A stretch of DNA of 5,962 nt from 66-474 sp050737995 (GTDB lineage: Bacteria; Pseudomonadota; Gammaproteobacteria; Xanthomonadales; Rhodanobacteraceae): contig JBOHYR010000102.1 of NCBI GenBank assembly GCA_050737995.1, forward strand, positions 1-5,962, read 5' to 3'. The position numbers and the translations under genes were made by a program. The notes under the pieces were generated by a model. That model was not told the DNA's origin. It saw only the letters and a list, made by a program, of their open reading frames with translations, and made no database searches. Below, in pieces: positions 1 through 5,641 of the stretch (the stretch's first letter is position 1; each line of letters starts with the position of its first letter).

Positions 1-181
1 GAGGGCCATCGCCGATACCTCGGAACAAGGCCACGACAAGTTGGCAATCGTGGCCAACGGCTCCGGGGTGACGGCCACCTACACCATTGATTACGCGGGC
101 GGGTTGCGCTACTCGCACCTGCAACGATTTGCCGGCACACCGGATTACCTCGACGACATCATCGCGCCCGTAAAAGACTGA
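1..181 (+). CDS. C-terminal fragment of an unrecognised protein
   Basis: Only the last 59 codons are present, read from base 2 to a TGA at 179-181; the gene begins before the window. This is the only plus-strand frame open through the stretch, since the other two hit stops near 69 and 88. The fragment reads RAIADTSEQGHDK..., then a strand-like part (VTATYTIDYAGGLRYSHL), and ends in an acidic tail (DYLDDIIAPVKD). The alternating polar/hydrophobic pattern in the middle fits beta-structure. I do not recognise the family and give no function. The next plus-strand gene starts 225 bp later, too far for clear translational coupling. Codon use is GC-rich like the neighbours, which supports a real gene. 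Confidence 0.6.
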   Translation, partial: RAIADTSEQGHDKLAIVANGSGVTATYTIDYAGGLRYSHLQRFAGTPDYLDDIIAPVKD

Positions 182-242
182 GCCCGCGCCCGATACGAAA
201 ACTCTGATTTTGCTTCGCTGTACGAGCCGTGAGGTCATAGGG

Positions 243-248
243 TATAAC
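243..248 (+). promoter_or_regulatory. Possible -10 element (TATAAC) upstream of the VOC gene
   Basis: TATAAC at 243-248, preceded by GG, is a good match to a sigma-70 -10 hexamer in otherwise GC-rich DNA. No convincing -35 lies 16-18 bp upstream; TTGCTT at 210-215 is 27 bp away, which is too far. If used, transcription would start near 255 and run through the dispersed repeat at 276-385 before the start codon at 407, giving a leader of about 150 nt. This is weak evidence from motif matching alone. Confidence 0.3.
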
Positions 249-275
249 TCGAGGGCTCACAGGCTGATGACGCTC

Positions 276-385
276 GACAGCGACCTTTACCAACGATGAT
301 CGACCAACAGTCGCTGTCCGGCCAACTCCGGCCGGTCGAGTGCTCATACCAAGCTCTCCAGAGCGGCCGTTCGCACGAGCTGCGT
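276..385 (+). repeat. Dispersed intergenic repeat, copy 1
   Basis: The core at 276-340 aligns with 3609-3674 in the same orientation at about 80% identity by eye, with one gap. Shared blocks include CAGCGACC, GATGAT, GACCAA, CGCTGT, CGGCCAAC and GTCGAG. Similarity continues more weakly to about 385, where both copies carry a GCNGCCGNTC-like block. The copy ends about 20 bp before the VOC start codon at 407, so it forms most of that gene's leader. An open frame runs through it from 296 into the VOC gene, but this is probably accidental. I see no transposase, and the function is unknown. Confidence 0.6.
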
Positions 386-406
386 TATCGTGAAACAATC
401 GATGTT

Positions 407-775
407 ATGCACGTCGCTCGCCTTGATCACGTTCAGCTAGCGCTGCCGCTTGGCGGCGAAGAGCACGCCCGCGAGTTCTACGGCGAAGTCCTCGGAATCC
501 CTGAGATCAAAAAACCTACCAACCTCGCACAGCGAGGTGGATGTTGGTTTGAACGCGGAGACCTGAAAATCCACCTCGGTATCGAGTTGGATTTTCGGCC
601 AGCGCGCAAGGCGCACCCTGCGCTTCAGGTCGTGGATCTACCATCCCTCATCAAACGGCTGAGTGCTCACGGATACGTTGTGCGGGACGATGAGCCGCTA
701 GAAGGATTTCATCGCGTCTACGTTGACGACCCATTCGGCAATCGAATTGAACTGATGGAGCCCCGTCGGCGCTGA
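407..775 (+). CDS. VOC-superfamily (glyoxalase/bleomycin-resistance/dioxygenase fold) protein
   Basis: The product has 122 residues, one VOC domain of two beta-alpha-beta-beta-beta halves. The first half starts RLDHVQLALP, then a helix (EEHAREFYGEVLGI), then GGCWFERGDLKIHLG. The second starts HPALQVVDL, then LIKRLSAHGY, and ends in the typical DPFGNRIELMEP. H8, H70 and E115 sit where VOC enzymes place their metal ligands, so a divalent-metal enzyme is plausible; H56 is a further candidate. Such proteins act in the cytoplasm as homodimers, but the superfamily spans isomerases, dioxygenases and antibiotic-modifying enzymes, and the substrate cannot be read here. The ATG at 407 places DHV about seven residues from the N-terminus, as is usual. 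The frame stays open upstream to an ATG at 296, but that stretch lies in the repeat and matches no VOC fold. No clear ribosome-binding site is visible. Confidence 0.88.
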   Translation: MHVARLDHVQLALPLGGEEHAREFYGEVLGIPEIKKPTNLAQRGGCWFERGDLKIHLGIELDFRPARKAHPALQVVDLPSLIKRLSAHGYVVRDDEPLEGFHRVYVDDPFGNRIELMEPRRR

Positions 776-1024
776 GCGGCCAAAGACGACGTGACGACGA
801 GCACCCGCTTGCCTCTGCGCCAGAGTGCTTTATGGGCTGGGGAAGTGAGCGCCGAAGCTCGCGTTGGCCGCTGTGCTGACGCCCTTGTGCACATCCTGAT
901 TCAACAAGACTACGAGCCGAGCGCGAAATCGCGCAGCGCGACGGTAACTCACACCGGAAGCAACGTTGCGCGCTAAAGATGTTCTTGCGTCGCCCAGCCG
1001 GCCCCATTGAGATCTTGGACTCGC
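776..1024. other. Convergent intergenic gap
   Basis: This 249-bp stretch lies between the ends of the VOC gene (+) and the Sel1 gene (-), where terminators for both would be expected. The only neat structure is the short GC hairpin GCGCG-AAAT-CGCGC at 921-934, with no T-tract on either side, so it is not a standard intrinsic terminator. A 61-codon frame from a GTG at 791 to 976 resembles nothing I recognise and has no ribosome-binding site. Confidence 0.4.
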
Positions 1025-1903
1025 TCAGTTCGGATTCTGCTGCTCCTGGTCGGACGACGATGGTGCTGGATTGTTCTTTTCCTTGATATTCGTCTCGTGG
1101 CTCGGCTTCACCTGCTGAAGCGGCCCGACCGTCGCACTGCCCTTGCGATTCTCGAGGAATATCGGACTATATGGGTTATCGCTTTGTTGGAATTGACGGT
1201 AAGCAACAGAGCCGGTAGTGGAGCCCTTCGGAGTCAGGGCGCCAAGCCCGAAAAAGAGTCCGCTACCGGCTGGCATGAACGAGCCTGCCCCTCCGCCTAA
1301 ACCAACGCGTAACTCCCCTGGCTCGCCTCCAACGCGGCTGCCCGTCATCTGGCTTTTCACGAACGCCCACTGCGCCTTAGCTCGCCTCAGTGCCACCTTG
1401 TCGCCATACGTCTTCCGCATATTTGCCCAGAGCTTGTCGGCCTCGGCAAACTGCTCGTCGCTCAACATCGTGACCATTACGTCGCGTGACTTGACATAGT
1501 GCGGATTACCGCGTTCGGCAGCTAATACCATCCACGCCGCCCCCAGCGGGCGATTGACTGCTACGCCCTTGCCATGGAAATACATCACGCCGAGATCGTA
1601 TTCCGCGGGCTTATAGGCCCACGATGATGCAACCTTGAACATGTAGATCGCGTGCGAGTAATCTCCTTTCTTGAAGGCCAATGACCCCAATTCAAAGAAC
1701 TTCCATCCCGGCCGGCCTGCGGCTTCCGGCGTATTGAGGTTCGCATCCGACATCAAACCGGCCGAAAAACCAGAACCGTAATCTGGAGCCGCGCCGACGT
1801 TGCTCTGCGTGTTGGACTGAGCCTTGGCGGGAATAAACGTCACCGCCAAGACTGTGCCTAGTGAAACGGCAATGAAGAACGATATCGACTTGAGCATGGC
1901 CAT
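1025..1903 (-). CDS. Exported Sel1-like repeat (SLR/TPR) protein
   Basis: The product has 292 residues. Residues 1-29 form a Sec signal peptide: a lysine, a hydrophobic core (SISFFIAVSLGTVLAVTF) and an AKA cleavage motif before QS. The mature protein is therefore periplasmic or secreted. Residues 68-135 hold about two Sel1-type helical hairpins. The clearest signature is AEYDLGVMYFHGKGVAVN, followed by GAAWMVLAAERGNPHYV; the preceding unit is ELGSLAFKKGDYSHAIYMFK. Residues 142-185 are helical and charged. Then come a Gly-rich stretch (192-231, including VGLGGGAG) and a polar tail ending DQEQQNPN that is probably disordered. Sel1 repeats act as protein-binding scaffolds, so an adaptor role is likely; no catalytic motif is seen. 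ATG codons at 1903 and 1897 are both possible starts and neither has a strong ribosome-binding site; the first is used here. The nearest minus-strand gene upstream ends 281 bp away, suggesting its own promoter. Confidence 0.85.
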   Translation of the reverse strand: MAMLKSISFFIAVSLGTVLAVTFIPAKAQSNTQSNVGAAPDYGSGFSAGLMSDANLNTPEAAGRPGWKFFELGSLAFKKGDYSHAIYMFKVASSWAYKPAEYDLGVMYFHGKGVAVNRPLGAAWMVLAAERGNPHYVKSRDVMVTMLSDEQFAEADKLWANMRKTYGDKVALRRAKAQWAFVKSQMTGSRVGGEPGELRVGLGGGAGSFMPAGSGLFFGLGALTPKGSTTGSVAYRQFQQSDNPYSPIFLENRKGSATVGPLQQVKPSHETNIKEKNNPAPSSSDQEQQNPN

Positions 1904-1954
1904 TACGTCAGCCGCAATGTAAATCTATCCAGCACCGCTTCGTGTCTTCTTGGA

Positions 1955-1984
1955 GTAGTACACGCAATAGGGGATAGGTGTCAA
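1955..1984 (-). promoter_or_regulatory. Candidate sigma-70 promoter for the Sel1-repeat gene
   Basis: On the minus strand a perfect -35 hexamer TTGACA (1984 down to 1979) is followed, after 18 bp, by TACTAC (1960 down to 1955) as a weak -10. Transcription would start near 1948, giving a leader of about 45 nt before the ATG at 1903. Position and orientation fit the Sel1 gene well. The -10 match is poor, so some activation may be needed. Confidence 0.45.
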
Positions 1985-1999
1985 ATGCCTTGTCGGTCT

Positions 2000-2030
2000 T
2001 CCGGACAGCGGACCGTCGCGACTGTCCGGA
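2000..2030. other. GC-rich inverted repeat (9-bp arms) upstream of the Sel1 gene
   Basis: TCCGGACAG at 2000-2008 is exactly complementary to CTGTCCGGA at 2022-2030, with a 13-nt loop that overlaps a smaller palindrome, GTCGCGAC (2015-2022). It lies 16 bp upstream of the TTGACA hexamer of the Sel1 promoter candidate, and about 155 bp past the stop codon of the propeller gene. No T-tract follows on either strand, which argues against an intrinsic terminator. A protein-binding site or a terminator stem are both possible. Confidence 0.4.
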
Positions 2031-2162
2031 TCGGGTCGCAATGCGTCGGTCATAGTCAACGCGCAAGATCACACGCGACCGGTATAGCAATCGAGGCAAC
2101 CCAGCTAGACGCCAGCCGACGCTGAATCGACTGTTCACCCGGGCTCGACATCGCAGTCCCGC

Positions 2163-2186
2163 AGGCTGGGATTACCGATCCAGCCT
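2163..2186 (-). terminator. Weak hairpin at the end of the propeller gene
   Basis: AGGCTGG (2163-2169) pairs with CCAGCCT (2180-2186) across a 10-nt loop. The stem overlaps the TAG stop codon of the beta-propeller gene (2187-2185 on the minus strand). It could help end transcription or protect the 3' end, but there is no T-tract after it, so it does not meet the standard for an intrinsic terminator. Confidence 0.25.
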
Positions 2187-3186
2187 ACGTGTGTTTCGAC
2201 GACAAACACCGCGCCAATGCGCCCTTCACCTCGATCCGTGAAACCGTCCCTGCGTGATAGTCGGTCAACCAGATCGCACCAAAGCCAACACCCAGTGAAT
2301 CGCCTCCGGGCCCTTCCCATTGGCAAAGCAGTCTCTCGCTGGCGGCGTCGACGACGGAGAGGGGAATTTTCCTGACCGTCGTCCAAATCATCCCTTCGCC
2401 GAAGGCGATGTCGCCACCGTCACCAGGTGTTCCAAGAGGGATGATGTTTGTGGCTTTCGTGCGGGTGTCCACACGGGTCAGGGTTCCGTCGCCTTGGTCG
2501 AGAGTCCAGACGGCGCCATTGCCGTCGGTGAGGAAGCGTGGGCCAGGGCCAGTGGCGATCGTAGCGATTTTCGTGCCGGTGGCGGCGTCGATGCTGGTGA
2601 TCTCCGACCCGTCGGCGCGCGTCACCCAGATTTGACCATCGCTGTAGCGGGGATTGTAGGAACCGTGCGGCACCTGGATCTTCTGTCGGATTGCGCCGGT
2701 GGCCGGATCGATGCGTGCGAGCGTGCCGCTCTTGTCGATGACCAGCCAGACGCTGTCGGGACTCGTCGCAACGCCGCCTTCGGCCGCGGCTGGGCCGACC
2801 TTGAAGACCTTAGTCAGGGTGCCAGTCTTGACGTCAACCTTGGCCAGCATGGGCAACTTGCCGCACAGTGGAACCCAGAGGCTGCCGAAGCCCGTCGCCA
2901 GCCCGGCACAGGGCTCACCGCCCAGCTTCACGGTGGCTGTTACGGTGTTGGTCTTCGGGTCGATCCTGCTGACCGCATCCGGCCCCGTGCTCCCGACCCA
3001 AACTGCGTCGGGCGTGATCGCCACCCAGTCGGCGGTCATGCCGACGTGCAGGATCGCGGTCGGCTTGAGTTCGTCAATTGACCTTTGTACGCCGTCAATT
3101 GCAAATGCAGGAACTTCGATGGAGGCAAGCGTGCAGGTTGCCAGCAAGGCCACCGCAGTGAGCTTCAAACGCGCGGTTGCGTACAT
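2185..3186 (-). CDS. Exported seven-repeat beta-propeller protein (YVTN/Vgb-like)
   Basis: From the chosen start the product has 333 residues. Residues 1-29 are a Sec signal peptide (LTAVALLATCTLA core, PAFA cleavage motif), placing the protein in the periplasm or outside. The rest is seven repeats of about 40 residues, each with a conserved Trp: W63, W104, W147, W187, W227, W268 and W306. Each blade follows the pattern G-x-[VIL]-W-[VLT], then [TAS]-hydrophobic-[TAS]-[RK]-[VI]-D, then TG or a variant. Typical pieces are AVWVGSTG, VSRIDPKTN and GAIWLTDYHAGTVSRI. Seven blades match the fold of virginiamycin B lyase and of YVTN-type proteins, but I see no evidence for lyase activity, and ligand or protein binding is as likely. 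The frame is open upstream to 3366, but the ATG at 3186 begins the signal peptide and has GGGGA five bases before it; the ATG at 3198 is a second option. It appears monocistronic, with no convincing promoter seen upstream. Confidence 0.85.
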   Translation of the reverse strand: MYATARLKLTAVALLATCTLASIEVPAFAIDGVQRSIDELKPTAILHVGMTADWVAITPDAVWVGSTGPDAVSRIDPKTNTVTATVKLGGEPCAGLATGFGSLWVPLCGKLPMLAKVDVKTGTLTKVFKVGPAAAEGGVATSPDSVWLVIDKSGTLARIDPATGAIRQKIQVPHGSYNPRYSDGQIWVTRADGSEITSIDAATGTKIATIATGPGPRFLTDGNGAVWTLDQGDGTLTRVDTRTKATNIIPLGTPGDGGDIAFGEGMIWTTVRKIPLSVVDAASERLLCQWEGPGGDSLGVGFGAIWLTDYHAGTVSRIEVKGALARCLSSKHT

Positions 3187-3444
3187 CGGATTCCCCATTG
3201 GGAGGACGAATGGTCTCGTGTCAGTTCTTGCATCAAGCATCATTGCAGAACATGCGCACGCTATGCGAGCGGAGGCAAATTCGAGATCGCGAGGTAAAGA
3301 TGTTCGTACTTTTACACGGCGCCCCGGTGCGGATAGCTTTCTCGTAGTGTGGACTTGGACATCCATTTTGTCGATCAGTCGGACCCACCATCAATTTGAT
3401 TTCGCTGCCGGAGAGAGGACGGCTACTAAGGGCGGCTTTGGGTC

Positions 3445-3603
3445 CAGGCTGTGTGAAAACGAAAAAAGTCGAAACTGCTGGACAAGATTGTCCAAAAGTG
3501 GGCCTCCTACATTGCGTTAGAGTGCAGTTGGCTCCACTGAATCGCTCAAACAAGACGTACGTGGTCGTACGCAAAAAATTTGCGGGGGTTTTCACACAGC
3601 CTC
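3445..3603. mobile_element. MITE-like element, 159 bp, with 15-bp terminal inverted repeats
   Basis: AGGCTGTGTGAAAAC at 3446-3460 is exactly complementary to GTTTTCACACAGCCT at 3588-3602. One base further out on each side, the 4-bp sequence GGTC occurs directly at 3441-3444 and 3604-3607, as expected for a target-site duplication. The interior has no transposase frame but contains local hairpins: TGGACAA-GA-TTGTCCA (3479-3494) and CGCAAA-AAA-TTTGCG (3570-3584). Short size, terminal inverted repeats, duplicated target and no coding capacity are the hallmarks of a miniature inverted-repeat transposable element, moved in trans by a transposase. Ends of the GGCTGTGTGAAAAC kind are familiar to me from bacterial insertion sequences, but I cannot assign the family from sequence alone. 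Confidence 0.65.
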
Positions 3604-3608
3604 GGTCG

Positions 3609-3712
3609 GTCAGCGACCGTTGGCGAATGATGATTGACCAAGGGGCGCTGTGCGGCCAACACCGGTCAGTCGAGGCATCATTGGACATGCCTGAAAGCTG
3701 CCGCTCAACCAC
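3609..3712 (+). repeat. Dispersed intergenic repeat, copy 2
   Basis: The core at 3609-3674 matches 276-340 in the same orientation at about 80% identity by eye; weaker similarity runs on to about 3712. It begins within two bases of the GGTC that flanks the MITE-like element. Removing the element and one GGTC joins GGCGGCTTTG to GGTCGGTCAGCGACC, so the insertion lies at or inside the repeat's left edge. It lies downstream of the TolB/TPR gene, about 100 bp past the stop codon, on the non-template side. No coding role is apparent. Confidence 0.6.
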
Positions 3713-3811
3713 GCGCAACAGCGCCGCATTCGGCAGGTAACTCTCGCGTGCGCAACGCTACTCGCAACGCGCCACCGCTGCGCTGCACGCTTTCCGCAAA
3801 ATCCGCGGCCG

Positions 3812-5641
3812 CTACCGCCCACTCGTACTGCCTGCCGCGGGTAGCGGCTGCCCCGGCACCGACAGGCCGGCCTGCTTGCACAACGCGGCAAAACGCGGGT
3901 CGTGCTGGTAGGCCAGTACGAACGGATCGTTGAACAAATAGAACCCCGGGTCGTGTTGCGTCCAAGCGCGTTGCAGCCACTCGAACATTGCGTCCGGTTG
4001 CTTGCGTACCGCGTACAGGTCGGCCACAAGATACGGCTGATCCTTGCCGTACTTGGCAAGGTATGCGTGCAAGGCCGCATCGGCCTGCTTGCGATCGGGA
4101 CCGATCTGTTGCGCCGCAGCCCGTATCGCTGGTCCGTTTACCGGATCGGTTTCCTGCTTGGCGTCACGCACCGCCGCAGCGGCATCGCCGCGCAGGATGT
4201 CGATCTGGGCCAGATTTGTGTACATATACGGGAAATCCGGCTGCAAGGCCTGCGCCTTGCGGGTCGCCTGCTCGGCACCATCGAGCTGGCCTTGCCCCAA
4301 CAGGACACCAGCCAGATTGGCATAGAAGTCGGGGCGCAGCGGGTCGGTGGCGATGGCTTTGCGCATCAGTTCGGCCGCCGGTTGCAGTTGCCCGAGGGTC
4401 TGATATCCGAGGGCAAGGAAACTCATGACGGTGCCATCGTTCGGCGCCAGCGCGTAGGCCCGCTGGTATTCGGCCAGCGCCCCCACAGGATCGTGGTCGA
4501 CGTTCGCCAACAGGTAACCGCGATTCAAGTGGGTAAACGCAGTATTCGGCGCCAGCAGTTGCTGCTTATCCGCCGCCACGCGGGCTTGCGCGTACGCCTG
4601 TTGCTGCGCGTCGCCGGTCAGAGAGGTAATACCCAGATTGACCCAGGCATTGGACAGCGTGCCCCAGGCATAGGCGTAGTTCGGATCGAGCTTCAGCGCC
4701 TGCTGATACAGCGCGATGCCTTGGTGGTAGCCGGCTTCGGTCTGGTGCCGGGCCAGCGCGCGCCCTTGCAGCATCAACTGGTACGCCTCGACATTGCCGC
4801 TCGGCGGCTTGTCAGTCGAGACGATGGCCTTGCCCAGTAGCTGGATCTTCAGTGCCGCGGCCACCGCATGACCGATCTGGGTCTGGATCGTGAAGACATC
4901 CTTCAGTTGTTCGTCGTAGGTGTGTGACCACACCCCCGTGCCGTCCTTCGCGCGGATCAGGGTTACCGCGACGCGGATGTGGTCCCCTTCCTGGAACACC
5001 GAGCCCTGGATCAGGTGGGCCACGCCCAGTGTCGCGCCGATCTGCGCCGGGCTGTCCTTGGAGTTGCGGAACTTGAAGCTGGAATCCTTGCCGATCACCT
5101 TCAGTCCGTTGATCTGGATGAGGTCGGTGATCAGCTCTTCGGACATCCCATCGACGAAGTATTGCTGCTTGGGGTTGCCGCTTTCGTTGGCAAGCGGCAG
5201 CACGGCCACGGACTTCTGCGGCACCTTGGCAAGTTCGGCAGCAATAGTTTTGGCATTGGCTGCGTTGGCCACGCTGGAAGCATCGCGGTGCAGTACGAAA
5301 GTGTTGGTGGCCAGCAGAATGATGGCCACGGCCATGACCGCGATGATCCAGCGGTCAAACTTCTTGCCGGTATGCGCGGTGATTGAGTCTTGTGGCGCAA
5401 TCTCGCTCTCGCGCTTCAGGCCGCCCGGGGTGAGTTCGTAGAACCACGCAAAGGCCAGCCAGAACGGAAAGCCGATCACGCAGGCGACCAGAAACCAGCG
5501 AGTCGTCCAATCCGGCAGGCCGATCGAGGACCCGAGTTGCGAGATGCCCTGTGCGAGTGCCCACACGGCGGCGATATACAACGCGGCCGCACGCAGCACG
5601 TTGCGACGCTTCAGCTCACCAAAGAACGCCCCTGCTTTCAA
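3812..5641 (-). CDS. Inner-membrane TolB-like domain / TPR protein
   Basis: The product has 609 residues from the chosen start. Residues 5-75 form the membrane module common in Xanthomonadales paralogues: FFGELKRRNVLRAA, a hydrophobic segment (about 18-38), another at 49-69 (FPFWLAFAWFYELTP), and a charged linker. A third membrane span lies at 98-117 (WIIAVMAVAIILLAT). Residues 143-268 are a TolB-like (COG5616-type) domain, with SVAVLPLAN, FVDGMSEELITDL and GAHLIQGSV-like strands, followed by DVFTIQTQIGHAVA. Residues 285-500 hold about six TPRs, with boundaries such as LKLDPN, YALAPND and ATDPLRP. The end carries a DPRFAALCKQAGL motif typical of the family. Relatives often carry an N-terminal cyclase or winged-helix domain, which is absent here. 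The domain after the third span is probably periplasmic and binds proteins; the function is unknown. No in-frame ATG or GTG lies upstream of the membrane module. TTG at 5641 has GGGG seven bases ahead and is preferred over TTG at 5707. Confidence 0.85.
   Translation of the reverse strand: MKAGAFFGELKRRNVLRAAALYIAAVWALAQGISQLGSSIGLPDWTTRWFLVACVIGFPFWLAFAWFYELTPGGLKRESEIAPQDSITAHTGKKFDRWIIAVMAVAIILLATNTFVLHRDASSVANAANAKTIAAELAKVPQKSVAVLPLANESGNPKQQYFVDGMSEELITDLIQINGLKVIGKDSSFKFRNSKDSPAQIGATLGVAHLIQGSVFQEGDHIRVAVTLIRAKDGTGVWSHTYDEQLKDVFTIQTQIGHAVAAALKIQLLGKAIVSTDKPPSGNVEAYQLMLQGRALARHQTEAGYHQGIALYQQALKLDPNYAYAWGTLSNAWVNLGITSLTGDAQQQAYAQARVAADKQQLLAPNTAFTHLNRGYLLANVDHDPVGALAEYQRAYALAPNDGTVMSFLALGYQTLGQLQPAAELMRKAIATDPLRPDFYANLAGVLLGQGQLDGAEQATRKAQALQPDFPYMYTNLAQIDILRGDAAAAVRDAKQETDPVNGPAIRAAAQQIGPDRKQADAALHAYLAKYGKDQPYLVADLYAVRKQPDAMFEWLQRAWTQHDPGFYLFNDPFVLAYQHDPRFAALCKQAGLSVPGQPLPAAGSTSGR

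Larger units (their letters stand above)
3187..3811. other. 625-bp gene-free stretch with mobile and repeat DNA
   Basis: No gene is supported between the propeller start and the stop of the TolB/TPR gene. Parts in order: 3187-3440 is the upstream region of the propeller gene, with no convincing sigma-70 promoter and a small palindrome ATCAA-T-TTGAT at 3390-3400. 3441-3607 holds the MITE-like element and its flanking GGTC copies. 3609-3712 is copy 2 of the dispersed repeat. 3713-3811 is GC-rich, with the 8-bp direct repeat CGCAACGC at 3751-3758 and 3763-3770. Frames crossing this stretch on both strands are long but pass through the repeats and resemble no family, so I treat them as spurious. 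Confidence 0.6.

Noticed and set aside
296..406. N-terminal extension of the VOC protein from an ATG at 296
   Set aside because: These 37 codons lie in the dispersed repeat and match no part of the VOC fold, which begins normally at 407; the extension would be unique to this locus.
921..934. GCGCG-AAAT-CGCGC hairpin as a terminator for the VOC or Sel1 gene
   Set aside because: The stem is only 5-6 bp, there is no T-tract on either strand, and it lies about 90-150 bp from both stop codons.
791..976. 61-codon plus-strand frame after the VOC gene (GTG start)
   Set aside because: It has no ribosome-binding site, no recognisable motif and a random-looking composition, and sits in a convergent intergenic gap.
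1908..2138. 76-codon minus-strand frame between the propeller and Sel1 genes
   Set aside because: It is Arg-rich with no known motif, covers the inverted repeat and promoter candidate, and looks like a frame open by GC bias.
3187..3366. Upstream extension of the propeller protein to 3366
   Set aside because: The added 60 residues would bury the signal peptide internally; the ATG at 3186 has a GGGGA at suitable spacing and starts the signal peptide.
2320..3520. Long plus-strand frames opposite the propeller gene
   Set aside because: They are antisense shadows of a gene whose own frame shows a signal peptide and seven regular repeats.
3233..3740. Open frames of 114-161 codons on both strands across the MITE-like element
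   Set aside because: Their codons come from the inverted repeats and the dispersed repeat. Pieces such as VFTQP recur as artefacts wherever these ends occur, and no fold is apparent.
3902..4840. 312-codon plus-strand frame opposite the TolB/TPR gene
   Set aside because: It is Arg/Gln-rich antisense sequence against a clear multi-domain protein on the minus strand.
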